From contig NZ_RAQQ01000009.1 of NCBI RefSeq assembly GCF_003610785.1, positions 186,001-250,000 of the forward strand: 64,000 nucleotides of DNA. The letters run 5' to 3'. Positions within the stretch are counted from its first letter, which is position 1. Every line of letters starts with the position of its first letter. Under the pieces are notes generated by a model. That model had not been told where the DNA came from. It ran no database searches and worked only from the letters and a program-made list of their open reading frames with translations. Positions 14,914-24,264 of this stretch are shown in pieces. This DNA is from Micromonospora globbae (GTDB lineage: Bacteria > Actinomycetota > Actinomycetes > Mycobacteriales > Micromonosporaceae). The translations under genes were made by a program, and so were the position numbers.

Positions 14914-17900
14914 TCACGGGCGGGGGAGTGCCGCCTCGATCAGCGCGTTCTGCTCGACCTCGTGCATCTTGGCCGAGCCGACCGCCGGAGCGGCCGCCGC
15001 CGGGCGGGAGATCCGGCGCAGCCGCACGTCGGCCAGGTGCTCCAGCAGGTTCAGGGCGACGAACGACCAGGCGCCCTGGTTGGCCGGCTCCTCCTGCACC
15101 CAGGCGAAGTCCTCGGCGTTCGGGTACTGCGCCAGCGCGGCCCGGACCTCCTCGACCGGCATCGGGTAGAGCTGCTCGATCCGGATGATCGCGGTGTCCG
15201 TGATGCCCCGCTGCTGACGGGCCTGGTACAGGTCGTAGTAGACCTTGCCCGAGCAGAGCAGCACCCGCTTCACCGACTCCGGCGCCGGGGCGGCCAGGTC
15301 GGGCAGCACCGGCTGGAAGGTGCCCGTCGTGAAGTCCTCGACGGACGACACGCAGAGCCGGTGCCGCAGCAGCGACTTCGGCGTGAACACCACGAGCGGC
15401 TTCCGCTTCGGCGACAGCGCCTGGCGCCGCAGCAGGTGGAAGTAGTTCGCCGGGGTGGTCGGGATGGCGACCCGCATGTTGTCCTCCGCGCAGAGCTGGA
15501 GGAAGCGCTCCGGCCGGCCGGAGGTGTGGTCCGGGCCCTGACCCTCGTGGCCGTGCGGCAGCAGCAGGGTCACCGCGGAGCGCTGACCCCACTTGACCTC
15601 ACCCGACGAGACGAACTCGTCGATGACCGACTGGGCGCCGTTGACGAAGTCGCCGAACTGGGCCTCCCAGCAGACCAGCGCGTTGACGTTCTCCACCGAG
15701 TAGCCGTACTCGAAGCCCATCGCCGCGTACTCGCTGAGCAGCGAGTCGTGCACGAAGAACCGGGAGCGCTCGCCGTCGCCGGTGAACGACTGGAGCGGGA
15801 TGTAGTCCGCGCCGGTCCGCGCGTCGACGATCGAGGCGTGCCGCTGCACGAACGTGCCGCGGCGCGAGTCCTGCCCGGCGAGCCGGACGGTGACGCCGTC
15901 GTGCAGCAGGGAGCCGAACGCGATGATCTCGCCGAAGCCCCAGTCGATGTTGCCCTCGACCGCCATCTTGGCCCGCCGCTCGAGCAGCTGCTGGATGCGC
16001 TTGTGCGGGGTGAAGCCCTCCGGGAGGTTGACGTGCGCCTCACCGATGGCCCGGACGACCGAGGCGTCGGTGGCGGTGTCCACCTGCGGCTCCGGCTCAT
16101 CCTCGCGGCGCGGCCGGCTGAGCTGCCGGGGCGCGGTGGCGGCGTCGCGCGTGGCCTTGAAGACCCGTTCGAGCTGGGCCTGGTAGTCGCGCAGCAGCTC
16201 CTCCGCGTCCTCGACGGTGATGTCGCCCCGGCCGATGAGCTCCTCGGTGTACAGCTTCCGGACCGACCGCTTCGAGTCGATGATCTTGTACATCTGCGGG
16301 TTGGTCATCGACGGGTCGTCGCCCTCGTTGTGCCCGCGCCGGCGGTAGCAGACCATGTCGATCACGACGTCCTTGTTGAACGCCTGGCGGTACTCGAAGG
16401 CCAGCCGGGCGACCCGGACGACGGCCTCGGGGTCGTCACCGTTGACGTGGAAGATCGGCGCCTGGATCATCCGCGCGACGTCGGTGCTGTAGAGGCTCGA
16501 CCGCGAGTACTCCGGCGCGGTGGTGAAGCCGACCTGGTTGTTGACCACCACGTGCACGGTCCCGCCGGTGCGGTAGCCGCGCAGCTGGGACAGGTTGAGC
16601 GTCTCGGCCACCACGCCCTGGCCGGCGAACGCGGCGTCGCCGTGCACCGCGAGCGGCAGCACCGTGTAGCCCTCCAGCTTGAGGTCTATGCGGTCCTGCT
16701 TGGCCCGGACGATGCCCTCCAGCACCGGGTCCACGGCCTCCAGGTGGGACGGGTTGGCCACCACCGAGACCTTCACCGAGTGGGCGCCGTCCGGGGTCGT
16801 GAACTTGCCGTTCTGCCCCAGGTGGTACTTCACGTCGCCCGAGCCCTGCGTGGAACGCGGGTCCAGGTGCCCCTCGAACTCCGAGAAGATCTTCTCGTAC
16901 GGCTTGCCGACGATGTTCGCCAGCACGTTGAGCCGGCCGCGGTGCGCCATGCCGATGACGACCTCGTCGAGGCCCCCCTCGGCGGCCGCCTCCAGCACCT
17001 CGCCGAGCAGCGGGATGAGCGACTCGCCGCCCTCCAGCGAGAAGCGCTTCTGGCCGACGTACTTCGTCTGGAGGAAGGTCTCGAACGCCTCGGCGGCGTT
17101 GAGCCGGTTGAGCACGTGCTTCTGCTCGTCCGGCGTGGGCTTCTCGTACTTGCGCTCTATCCGCTCCTGGATCCAGCGCCGCTCCTCCGGGTCCTGGATG
17201 TGCATGTACTCGATGCCGACGCGGCGGCAGTACGAGTCGCGCAGCACGCCGAGGATCTCGCGCAGCTTCATGCGCTGCCGGCCGGCGAAGCCGTTGACGG
17301 GGAACTCGCGGTCGAGGTCCCACAGGGTCAGCCCGTGCTGGAGGACGTCCAGGTCCGGGTGCTTGCGAATCTTGAACTCGAGCGGGTCGGTGTCGGCCAT
17401 CAGGTGGCCGCGCACCCGGTACGCGTGAATCAGCTCGTGCACGCGGGCCGTCTTGTTGATCTGGCCCTCGGAGTTGACCGCCACGTCGCGCACCCAGCGC
17501 ACCGGCTCGTACGGGATGCGCAGCGAGGTGAAGATCTCGTCGTAGAAGCCGTGCTCACCGAGGATCAGCTCGTGCATGGCCTTGAGGAACTCGCCGGACT
17601 GCGCGCCCTGGATGACCCGGTGGTCGTACGTGCTGGTCAGCGTGATGACCTTGCTGACCGCCAGTTCGGCGAGGGTGGCCTCGGACATGCCCTGGTACGG
17701 CGCCGGGTACTCCATGGCGCCGACGCCGATGATCGCGCTCTGCCCCTGCATGAGCCGCGGCATCGAGTGGACGGTGCCGATGCCGCCCGGGTTGGTCAGG
17801 GAGATCGTGGTGCCCGCGTAGTCCTCCATGGTCAGCTCGTTGCGGCGGGCACGCCGGACGACGTCCTCGTACGCCTGCCAGAACTGCCGGAAGTCCATCT

Positions 17901-18672
17901 GCTCGCAGCCCTTGATGGAGGGGACCACCAGGTTGCGGCTGCCGTCGGGGCGGACCAGGTCGATGGCGATGCCCAGGTTGACGTGCTCCGGGCGGACCAT
18001 GGCCGGCTTGCCGTCGACCTCGGCGTAGGAGTTGTTCATCTCCGGGTGCTGGACCAGCGCCCGGACCATCGCGTACCCGATGAGGTGGGTGAAGCTGACC
18101 TTGCCGCCGCGCCCGCGGGCGAGGTGGTTGTTGATGACGATGCGGTTGTCGACGAGCAGCTTGGCCGGGACGGCGCGCACGCTGGTCGCGGTCGGCACGC
18201 TCAGCGAGGCGTCCATGTTCTGGACGATCTTCGCGGCGACGCCGCGCAGCGGCGTGGTCTGCGGGCCGGTGGCCTTCGGCGCGGCGGCGGCCGGCTTCGC
18301 GGGGGCGGGCTTCGCCGCCGGCTTGGCGGGAGCGGCCGGAGCCGCCGCGGCCGGCTTGCTCTCGGCCGGCTTCGCGGGAGCGGCCGCCGGCTTGGCGGGA
18401 GCGGCCGCCGGCTTGGCGGGGGCGGACTGCGTGACGGTGGCGACCGCCTCCTGCTGCTCGGCGGGCTCCGGGGCGGCGGCCGGGGCCGGCTTGCCGTCCG
18501 GTCGTGGGGTGGCCGCGCCCGGCGCCGGACGGTAGTCGGCGAAGAAGTCGTGCCAGGCCGAGTCGACGCTGTTGGGGTCGGCGAGATACCGCTGGTACAT
18601 CTCCTCGACGATCCACTCGTTCGGGCCGAAACCCGCCAGTGGGTTCTCCTGCGAAGTCTGCTGGGTCGACAC
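14914..18672 (-). CDS. kgd: multifunctional 2-oxoglutarate decarboxylase/dehydrogenase E1-E2 fusion
   Basis: Actinobacterial fused enzyme (1252 residues) that carries 2-oxoglutarate through the TCA cycle. The N-terminal motif [23 protein letters not shown] is followed by a long Ala/Pro/Lys linker (about residues 50-138). An E2 succinyltransferase core comes next, with the catalytic DHRVIQGA His near 351. The thiamine-diphosphate E1 domain shows [12 protein letters not shown] near 677 and GHNEGDDPS near 760. No lipoyl domain is present in the E2 part, as is usual for this fusion, so it would depend on a lipoylated E2 partner encoded elsewhere. The GTG at 18672 has GAGGCG upstream. The gene is flanked by hairpins on both sides and appears monocistronic. 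GarA/FHA control is known in relatives. Confidence 0.97.
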   Translation of the reverse strand: MSTQQTSQENPLAGFGPNEWIVEEMYQRYLADPNSVDSAWHDFFADYRPAPGAATPRPDGKPAPAAAPEPAEQQEAVATVTQSAPAKPAAAPAKPAAAPAKPAESKPAAAAPAAPAKPAAKPAPAKPAAAAPKATGPQTTPLRGVAAKIVQNMDASLSVPTATSVRAVPAKLLVDNRIVINNHLARGRGGKVSFTHLIGYAMVRALVQHPEMNNSYAEVDGKPAMVRPEHVNLGIAIDLVRPDGSRNLVVPSIKGCEQMDFRQFWQAYEDVVRRARRNELTMEDYAGTTISLTNPGGIGTVHSMPRLMQGQSAIIGVGAMEYPAPYQGMSEATLAELAVSKVITLTSTYDHRVIQGAQSGEFLKAMHELILGEHGFYDEIFTSLRIPYEPVRWVRDVAVNSEGQINKTARVHELIHAYRVRGHLMADTDPLEFKIRKHPDLDVLQHGLTLWDLDREFPVNGFAGRQRMKLREILGVLRDSYCRRVGIEYMHIQDPEERRWIQERIERKYEKPTPDEQKHVLNRLNAAEAFETFLQTKYVGQKRFSLEGGESLIPLLGEVLEAAAEGGLDEVVIGMAHRGRLNVLANIVGKPYEKIFSEFEGHLDPRSTQGSGDVKYHLGQNGKFTTPDGAHSVKVSVVANPSHLEAVDPVLEGIVRAKQDRIDLKLEGYTVLPLAVHGDAAFAGQGVVAETLNLSQLRGYRTGGTVHVVVNNQVGFTTAPEYSRSSLYSTDVARMIQAPIFHVNGDDPEAVVRVARLAFEYRQAFNKDVVIDMVCYRRRGHNEGDDPSMTNPQMYKIIDSKRSVRKLYTEELIGRGDITVEDAEELLRDYQAQLERVFKATRDAATAPRQLSRPRREDEPEPQVDTATDASVVRAIGEAHVNLPEGFTPHKRIQQLLERRAKMAVEGNIDWGFGEIIAFGSLLHDGVTVRLAGQDSRRGTFVQRHASIVDARTGADYIPLQSFTGDGERSRFFVHDSLLSEYAAMGFEYGYSVENVNALVCWEAQFGDFVNGAQSVIDEFVSSGEVKWGQRSAVTLLLPHGHEGQGPDHTSGRPERFLQLCAEDNMRVAIPTTPANYFHLLRRQALSPKRKPLVVFTPKSLLRHRLCVSSVEDFTTGTFQPVLPDLAAPAPESVKRVLLCSGKVYYDLYQARQQRGITDTAIIRIEQLYPMPVEEVRAALAQYPNAEDFAWVQEEPANQGAWSFVALNLLEHLADVRLRRISRPAAAAPAVGSAKMHEVEQNALIEAALPRP

Positions 18673-18873
18673 GGCCGCTAATCGCCTCTTTCACGCCGGT
18701 TCTGGTGTGGCACGCGGGCCCGCCCGGCCCTGTGTCAGAAGCCGGTGCGGGACGCCCCAAGGCTACGCCGTACGGATCCCCCAGGCATTTCCGCCTCCGT
18801 CGGGTGTTCCGTTTCACAGAAGATGCCAGAAGTTCAGTAAGCGCTGCGTGTCCCATTGACTCCTGCTATGACC

Positions 18874-18919
18874 GACGGCCCCGCGGGCGCTGGTGGGACA
18901 CCACCGCCGCGGGGCCGTC
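18874..18919 (-). terminator. terminator of the ABC exporter operon
   Basis: A perfect 13-bp stem (GACGGCCCCGCGG with its complement) encloses a 20-base loop and begins 23 bp after the permease stop. The remaining bases down to kgd (18673-18873) must carry the kgd promoter, but no clear box was identified. Confidence 0.8.
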
Positions 18920-18941
18920 GTGACCTGGCCGGACGCGCAGG

Positions 18942-19754
18942 TCAGGCGATGTCGCGCCGTCGGGTGATCAGGACGCCGGCGACGCCGCTGACGATGGCGT
19001 AGCCGACCAGCACGAGGGCGCCCACCCACCAGGCGGGCACGAACTCCGACTGCCCCTCGCTGATCATCACCTGGGACGCGACGGCGGGCCAGATCACCTG
19101 CCACTTGAGCACCGCCTGCGAGTCGAGCAGGTTCGACAGGAGCAGGAACAGCAGGCCGACCACCTGGGTGCCCACGAGGTAGAGCACGGCCGCGGTGATG
19201 ACGGCCCCGAGCTGGTTGGTGATGAGCGTGCCGATGCCCACCCCGAGGATCGTCCAGATCGCGTACGCCAGCAGGTTGAACAGCAGCGCCCGCTGCACCG
19301 GCCACTCACCGAGCTGCGTGCCGTGGTCGTTGAGGGACAGGAACGTCGCGCCGGCCACGAGGTCGATCACCGTGGTGGCCAGCCAGAACAGGAAGCCCAG
19401 CAGGCTCGCGGCGGCCAGCTTGCCGAGGATCACCGACGTCCGCCGCGGCGTGGCGAGGAACGTCGTGGTCGCGGTCTGGTGGAAGAACTCGTTGGTGACC
19501 ATCAGGATGCCGATGAGCATCACGAACATCAGCCCGAGGTACTGACCCGAGGTGTAGATGTTCGCCGCCTGCGCGGCCGGGGTCGCCTGCTCCCCGCTCA
19601 CGCCGAGGGTCTCGGCGTCGCCGCCGAGCACCGTGCTGGCCATCCACGCGTTGAACGCGAAGGCCAGGGCGATCGACACGAACGCGCCGACGGCGAGCCA
19701 CCACCAGGTGCTGGTGGTGCGGATCTTGAGAAGCTCGGCTCGGACCAGGTTCAT
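18942..19754 (-). CDS. ABC-2 type transporter permease
   Basis: Integral membrane protein of 270 residues with about six hydrophobic segments. The N-terminal MNLVRAELLKIRTTSTWWWL is typical of actinobacterial ABC-2 permeases paired with a stand-alone ATPase, and NEFFHQTATTTFLATPRR is a recurring cytoplasmic loop of the group. The ATG at 19754 overlaps the ATPase stop as ATGA, so the two are translationally coupled and should form one exporter. The substrate is unknown; drug, peptide or lipid export are all seen in this class. Confidence 0.92.
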   Translation of the reverse strand: MNLVRAELLKIRTTSTWWWLAVGAFVSIALAFAFNAWMASTVLGGDAETLGVSGEQATPAAQAANIYTSGQYLGLMFVMLIGILMVTNEFFHQTATTTFLATPRRTSVILGKLAAASLLGFLFWLATTVIDLVAGATFLSLNDHGTQLGEWPVQRALLFNLLAYAIWTILGVGIGTLITNQLGAVITAAVLYLVGTQVVGLLFLLLSNLLDSQAVLKWQVIWPAVASQVMISEGQSEFVPAWWVGALVLVGYAIVSGVAGVLITRRRDIA

Positions 19755-20689
19755 CGGATCCCCGCCTTTCCGGCCGTCAGCTCCAGGAAGACCCCTTCGA
19801 GGTCGGGCCGTTCCGTGGTCAGTTCGTGCAGTTCGACGCCCGCGCCGAGGGCGGCCCGGCCGACCGTCGGGGCGTCCACGCCGGTGACGATCAGGGCGCC
19901 CTGCCCGTCGGCGTCCACGGTGGCGTTCTGGGCCTTGAGCGCGGTGACGAGGGCCTCGGCGTGCGGGGTGCGGACGCGGACCCGGGCGCCGCCGTGCGTC
20001 ATCGACCCGATGACCTGCTCGACCGGCCCCTGCCGGACGAGCTGGCCCGCCGCGATGATGACCACGTCGTCGGCGAGCAGCTGCATCTCCGACAGCAGGT
20101 GGCTGGAGACCAGCACCGTGCGTCCCTCGTGGGCCAGGCCCTTGAGGAACCCGCGCATCCACCGGATCCCCTCCGGGTCCAGCCCGTTGGCCGGCTCGTC
20201 GAGGATGAGGACCCGCGGGTCGCCGAGCATGGCCGCGGCGATGCCGAGCCGCTGCTTCATGCCGAGCGAGTAGCCCTTGAACTTCCGCTTGGCCGCGGGG
20301 GTCAGCCCGACGAGGGCCAGCGCCTCGTCGGCGCGCCGCTTCGGCAGGCCGGCCGCCGCGCAGATCACCCGCAGGTGGTTGATCCCGGTGCGGCCCTTGT
20401 GCGCGCTGGACGCCTCCAGCACCGCGCCCACGTGCCGCAGCGGCTCGGTCAGGTCGGCGTACCGGTGTCCGCTGATGGTCGCCGTGCCACTGGTCGGCGT
20501 GACCAGGTTCAGCAGCATGCGCAGGGTGGTGGTCTTCCCGGCGCCGTTCGGGCCGAGGAAGCCGGTCACCCGACCCGGCTCGATCGTGAAGGACAGGTTG
20601 TTGACCGCCCGGACGTTGCGGTACTGCTTCGTCAGGCCGGACACCACGATCTGACCGTCACTGGTGGGGCTTCGCTGCCCGTCAGACAT
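19751..20689 (-). CDS. ABC transporter ATP-binding protein
   Basis: Nucleotide-binding subunit of 312 residues. The Walker A motif GPNGAGKTTT lies near residue 45, the signature YSLGMKQRLGIAAAML near 140, Walker B VLILDEPANGLDP near 162, and the H-loop VSSHLL near 195. The C-terminal extension of about 100 residues is typical of the drug-exporter subgroup. The ATG at 20689 has GGAGGAG at ideal distance; an in-frame codon 24 positions upstream has none. It is the first gene of a two-gene operon with the permease. Confidence 0.95.
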   Translation of the reverse strand: MSDGQRSPTSDGQIVVSGLTKQYRNVRAVNNLSFTIEPGRVTGFLGPNGAGKTTTLRMLLNLVTPTSGTATISGHRYADLTEPLRHVGAVLEASSAHKGRTGINHLRVICAAAGLPKRRADEALALVGLTPAAKRKFKGYSLGMKQRLGIAAAMLGDPRVLILDEPANGLDPEGIRWMRGFLKGLAHEGRTVLVSSHLLSEMQLLADDVVIIAAGQLVRQGPVEQVIGSMTHGGARVRVRTPHAEALVTALKAQNATVDADGQGALIVTGVDAPTVGRAALGAGVELHELTTERPDLEGVFLELTAGKAGIR

Positions 20690-20840
20690 CGTTCTCCTCC
20701 CGTGCGGGTGGCGTCGAGGTACGCCGTTGCACAGCGTGACGGGCGAGCGCAACAAGGTCAATCAGGCGTGGTCCGTACCCGCGCCTCCACCTCAGGCAGG
20801 AGTCGCGTCCACCTCGCGGACTAGGAGACGCCGCCGGCGG

Positions 20841-21500
20841 TCACCCCGCGGCGGGCGGCAACGCGACCCAGGTGGCGCGGGCGCAGGCGAGCAGCGTGCC
20901 GTCCGGACCGTAGAGGCTGGTGTGCACACTGGCCTTGCGCCCCTCGACGTCGACGGTCGCGCCGGTCACCACGCAGTCGTCACCCGGCCGGGGGAGCGCG
21001 TCCACCCGCGCGGCGATCCGTCCCAGGACGTACGGCCGGCCGGGGGCGATCACCGACCAGCCGCCCGGGCAGTCCAGCGCGGCCCAGACCGTCGCCTCGG
21101 TCACCTGCTCCGGGACGTGGAACGGGGCGGCCGTCCGGCCGTCGGGCAGCCGGCCCGGGAAGATCCGCAGCCCGTCGGCCCGGTCCGGGCCGCAGACGTA
21201 GCAGCCGGGGAAGGGGTGCGCGACCAGCCCGGGGTACGCGGCCGACGCGGCTGTCGCGGTGGGCAGGTCGACCGGCGGCACCACGGCGTCCACGGCGTCG
21301 GTGGGGCGCACCTCGGCGACCACGAGCCCGGCCGGGTTCCGGACCTCGCCGTCGGCGAGGACGAGGGGCGTGTCCAGCGGGGGCGGGCGGCGCAGCGTCA
21401 CCTCGACCGGTCCGGGTCCTCCCGCGGCGGCGAACAGCCCGGCGCTCCAGCCGCCGTTGCCCGAGCCGGGTGGCCCGTTGTAGCGGGATCCGATGCGCAT
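20841..21500 (-). CDS. hotdog-fold thioesterase-like protein
   Basis: A 219-residue protein beginning MRIGSRYNGPPGSGNGGWSAG after a GGAGGT ribosome site. The GPPGSGNGG opening and the central HPFPGCYVCGPDR motif are conserved in a family of actinobacterial hotdog-fold proteins that I recognise only in general terms. A beta-rich C-terminal half fits the fold. No catalytic assignment is possible by eye. It is divergent from the OlsB/OlsA-like acyltransferase pair, so a role with acyl-CoA or acyl-ACP is plausible but unproven. Confidence 0.75.
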   Translation of the reverse strand: MRIGSRYNGPPGSGNGGWSAGLFAAAGGPGPVEVTLRRPPPLDTPLVLADGEVRNPAGLVVAEVRPTDAVDAVVPPVDLPTATAASAAYPGLVAHPFPGCYVCGPDRADGLRIFPGRLPDGRTAAPFHVPEQVTEATVWAALDCPGGWSVIAPGRPYVLGRIAARVDALPRPGDDCVVTGATVDVEGRKASVHTSLYGPDGTLLACARATWVALPPAAG

Positions 21501-21644
21501 CGCCTGACCTCCCCGGGTACGCGGCCCGGCGCCACCGCCGGGTCCCGCCCGGCAGCCTCGCACGCCCGGCACGCCGACCGCACACGGGTGGCCGACCGGC
21601 GTTCACCGGATCGACACTCCTCGCCACCCGGGCCGGCAACCCCG

Positions 21645-21662
21645 GGGACCTACACAGGTCCC
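21645..21662 (+). promoter_or_regulatory. 18-bp inverted repeat abutting the OlsB-like start codon
   Basis: GGGACCT-acac-AGGTCCC ends at the base before the ATG at 21663. It could be an operator, or an mRNA hairpin that hides the only AGGT ribosome-site candidate. Confidence 0.6.
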
Positions 21663-22430
21663 ATGGCCGTTCTGCACGCCGCTGGGGCACCCCTGACGAC
21701 CAGCGGTTACACCCTGCTGATCGCCGACGACCCGACCCAGGTCGCGGCCGCGCAACGCCTCCGCCACGAGGTGTTCGCCACCGAACTCGGCGCCACGCTG
21801 CGCCCGGACGCCGAGGGCCGGGACGTGGACCCGTTCGACCCGCACTGCGACCACCTGATCGTCCGGCAGGAGAGCACGGGAGCGGTGGTCGGCACCTACC
21901 GGCTGCTCCCGCCCGGCCGGACCGACCGGCGGTACGCCGACACGGAGTTCGACCTCGCCGCGCTCGCGCCGCTGCGCGACGACCTCGTCGAGGCGGGCCG
22001 CTCCTGCGTCCACCCCGACCACCGCACCGGCGCCGTCATCACCCTCATGTGGGCCGGCATCACCCGCTACCTGCACCTGCGCGGTTCCCGCTGGCTGGGC
22101 GGCTGCGCCTCGGTTCCGGTGGGCGACGGCGGCCGGGCGGTGGCCCAGGTGTGGGCGCGGGCCCAGGCCCGTCACCTGGCGCCGCCGCCGCTGCGGGTGC
22201 GCCCCCGGCGGCCCTGGTTCGCCGAGGCGCCGGCCGGGGTGACCCCGCCGGCGGACGGCAAGGGCGAGCTGGTTCCGCCGCTGCTGCGCGGCTACCTGCG
22301 GCTCGGCGCGTGGATCTGCGGCGAGCCGGCGTACGACCCGGACTTCGGGGTGGCCGACTTCTACGTGCTGCTGTCCCTGGACCGCATGAACCCCCGCTAC
22401 CTGCGGCACTTCCTCGGGGAACAGCGGTGA
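21663..22430 (+). CDS. OlsB-like N-acyltransferase (GNAT fold)
   Basis: A 255-residue protein of the hemolysin-like/ornithine acyltransferase class. Typical blocks are AAQRLRHEVFATELGA, DPFDPHCDHLIV, VVGTYRLLPPGR, EAGRSCVHPDHRTG and ADFYVLLSLDRMNPRYLRHFLG. OlsB transfers a 3-hydroxyacyl chain from ACP to the alpha-amine of ornithine, making lyso-ornithine lipid. The next gene is a PlsC-type acyltransferase coupled by a GTGA overlap, as expected for an olsBA pair. The ATG at 21663 directly follows an inverted repeat. Other amino-lipid head groups remain possible. Confidence 0.85.
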   Translation: MAVLHAAGAPLTTSGYTLLIADDPTQVAAAQRLRHEVFATELGATLRPDAEGRDVDPFDPHCDHLIVRQESTGAVVGTYRLLPPGRTDRRYADTEFDLAALAPLRDDLVEAGRSCVHPDHRTGAVITLMWAGITRYLHLRGSRWLGGCASVPVGDGGRAVAQVWARAQARHLAPPPLRVRPRRPWFAEAPAGVTPPADGKGELVPPLLRGYLRLGAWICGEPAYDPDFGVADFYVLLSLDRMNPRYLRHFLGEQR

Positions 22431-23359
22431 CCGCCGGGGCGGACGACCTCTGGCGTCCCGCGTCGGGCTGCGGGCCGGGGTGCCTGCCCGCGCCGGGGGA
22501 GGTGCCCGCCGTCGGGGTGGCCCGGCGGGCGGGCCGCCTGCTCGCGGGTGCGGGGATGCTGCTGCTCGGCACCGGGTTGGCCGTGCTGCTGCCGGTCCTG
22601 CCCGAGCGTGACGGGCAGGCGGCGGTGCGCGCCTGGGCGCGGGGGACGCTGCGCGCCTTCGGGGTGCGGCTGGCGGTCCGCGGCCGGCCGCCGCGCCGGC
22701 GGGCCCTGCTGGTCGCCAACCACGTGTCCTGGCTGGACGTCCTCGTGGTGCTGGCCGTCGCGCCGGCCCGGCTGGTGGCCAAGCGGGAGGTCCGGTCCTG
22801 GCCGCTGGTCGGGCTGCTGGCCGGCGCCGCGGGCACCGTCTTCGTGGACCGGTCCCGGCCGCGGCAGCTTCCGGCGGTGGTCGGCCGGGTCGCCGACGCG
22901 CTGCGGGCCGGCCGCCCGGTGGCGGTCTTCCCGGAGGGTACGACCTGGTGCGCCGGGGACGGCGCGGCCGGCTGCCGGCCGCGCCGCGGTTTCCGCCCCG
23001 CCGTGTTCCAGGCGGCGGTCGACACCGGCGCCCCGGTCGTGCCGCTGCGGATCGGCTACCGGTGCACGGCCAGCGGGGCCGCGACCACGGCGGCCGCGTT
23101 CCTCGGCGAGGAGACGCTGGTGCGCTCGGTACGCCGGGTGGTCTCGGTGCGGGGCCTGACCGTCCACGTGACCGTGGCCGCCGCGCTGCACCCCGGTGTG
23201 GACGCGGACCGGCGGTTGCTCGCCCGGGCCGCGGAGTCGGCCGTGCACCTGGTCCCCGTACCGTCGCGCCCGCTGGCGGCGGTGCCGTCGCCACGCGGCG
23301 GCGTCACGGAGGCGGCGGGGAGCCCTGGCGGGGTCCGGGGGCTCGACCTGGTGGCCTGA
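22427..23359 (+). CDS. PlsC-type 1-acyl-sn-glycerol-3-phosphate acyltransferase (OlsA-like)
   Basis: A 310-residue membrane-associated O-acyltransferase. An N-terminal hydrophobic segment lies near 40-60. Then come the HX4D catalytic motif in VANHVSWLDVL (near 107), the VFVDRSRPRQL block, and FPEGTTW (near 170). The GTG start overlaps the upstream stop as GTGA. Paired with the OlsB-like gene, it would add the second acyl chain to lyso-ornithine lipid; generic phosphatidic acid synthesis is the alternative. The last 40 residues are variable. A regulated promoter for the next operon begins just after the stop. Confidence 0.88.
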   Translation: MTAGADDLWRPASGCGPGCLPAPGEVPAVGVARRAGRLLAGAGMLLLGTGLAVLLPVLPERDGQAAVRAWARGTLRAFGVRLAVRGRPPRRRALLVANHVSWLDVLVVLAVAPARLVAKREVRSWPLVGLLAGAAGTVFVDRSRPRQLPAVVGRVADALRAGRPVAVFPEGTTWCAGDGAAGCRPRRGFRPAVFQAAVDTGAPVVPLRIGYRCTASGAATTAAAFLGEETLVRSVRRVVSVRGLTVHVTVAAALHPGVDADRRLLARAAESAVHLVPVPSRPLAAVPSPRGGVTEAAGSPGGVRGLDLVA

Positions 23360-23374
23360 GCACTCGCGACAGTC

Positions 23375-23404
23375 TTGCCGTATCGCGATGTATCGCGTTA
23401 GGGT
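23375..23404 (+). promoter_or_regulatory. PadR-type operator inside a promoter
   Basis: TTGCCG (-35, 23375-23380) and TAGGGT (-10, 23399-23404) are 18 bp apart. The spacer holds the palindrome CGCGAT-gt-ATCGCG (23384-23397), also readable as TATCGCG repeated at 10-bp spacing. The PadR regulator encoded by the second gene of the operon is the obvious candidate to bind it. Confidence 0.7.
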
Positions 23405-23451
23405 CCTCCCGTGGGGCGCGCCGCTGGCGCGTCGCCGGAGGGGAGGACACG

Positions 23452-24264
23452 ATGACCGGTTGGACGGTCGACAGCCCGCAGCGGCTGACCCTGGACGGGC
23501 CGGTCACCCGGCTGGACGTACGCCTGTTCAGCGGCCGGCTGAACGTCGTGGCGACCGACGGGCCGGCCCGCGTCGACGTGTCCCGGGTCGGCCGCCGCCC
23601 GGTCCTGGTCGAGCACCACGACGGGCGGCTCAGCGTACGGCAGGAGCGGAACTGGCGGTGGTTCTGGCCGTTCGGCCTCTGGCCCCGCGTGGACGTCTCG
23701 GTGGCCGTCCCCGCCGACTCGGCGGCCGACCTGCGCCTGGTCGACGGTTCCCTGGTGGTCTCGGGCCTGCGCCGGCACACCCGCGTCGACGTGACCTCCG
23801 GGCAGATCACCCTCATGGGAATGCGGGGGGTCACGTCCGCCAAGATCGTCTCGGGGCCCGTGGAGGCCCTGGGGGCGGCCGGGGAACTCACGATCGAGAC
23901 GGTCTCCGGCGAGGTGATCCTCGCCGACAGCGCGGCCGGCCAGATCCGGGCGCAGACCGTCTCCGGGGCGATCACCTGCGACCTCGACAACCCGCGGCGC
24001 AGCGAGATCCGGCTGCACACGATCTCCGGCAGCATCACCGTCCGGGTCCGCGAGGACAGCGACCTGGCCGTGCGGCTGCACACCACGTCCGGCCGGATCA
24101 CCAGCGGCTTCCCCCAGGTGCGGACGACGTCGACGATCGGCGCGGTGTCCGACAGCGAGGGGGTGCTCGGAGCCGGCGACGGTAAGCTCTGGGCGTCCGC
24201 CACGTCGGGCAGCATCGCGCTGCTCGCCCGCCCGGTGGACGACGACGAGGAGGAGCTGCCGTGA
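23452..24264 (+). CDS. DUF4097 beta-helix (putative adhesin-like) protein
   Basis: A 270-residue protein built from repeated short beta-strands in the DUF4097 manner (ITLMGMRGV, IVSGPVEALGAAG, TVSGEVILAD, TVSGAITCDL, TISGSITVRV, TTSGRITSGF). The regularly repeated SG turn implies a right-handed beta-helix. There is no signal peptide or transmembrane segment, so it is probably cytoplasmic despite the adhesin label used for the family. The start follows GGGAGGAC. It is coupled to a PadR regulator by GTGA, a pairing widespread in actinobacteria. The biochemical role is unknown; association with membrane stress is an inference. Confidence 0.88.
   Translation: MTGWTVDSPQRLTLDGPVTRLDVRLFSGRLNVVATDGPARVDVSRVGRRPVLVEHHDGRLSVRQERNWRWFWPFGLWPRVDVSVAVPADSAADLRLVDGSLVVSGLRRHTRVDVTSGQITLMGMRGVTSAKIVSGPVEALGAAGELTIETVSGEVILADSAAGQIRAQTVSGAITCDLDNPRRSEIRLHTISGSITVRVREDSDLAVRLHTTSGRITSGFPQVRTTSTIGAVSDSEGVLGAGDGKLWASATSGSIALLARPVDDDEEELP

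Noticed and set aside
14662..18681. 1339-codon open frame antisense to kgd
   Set aside because: It mirrors kgd exactly and its translation is rich in Arg, Val, Leu and His with no domain. Long antisense frames are expected where third positions are almost all G or C.
18673..18873. Small gene in the kgd leader
   Set aside because: Short open frames exist but none has a ribosome site or coherent composition; treated as promoter/leader.
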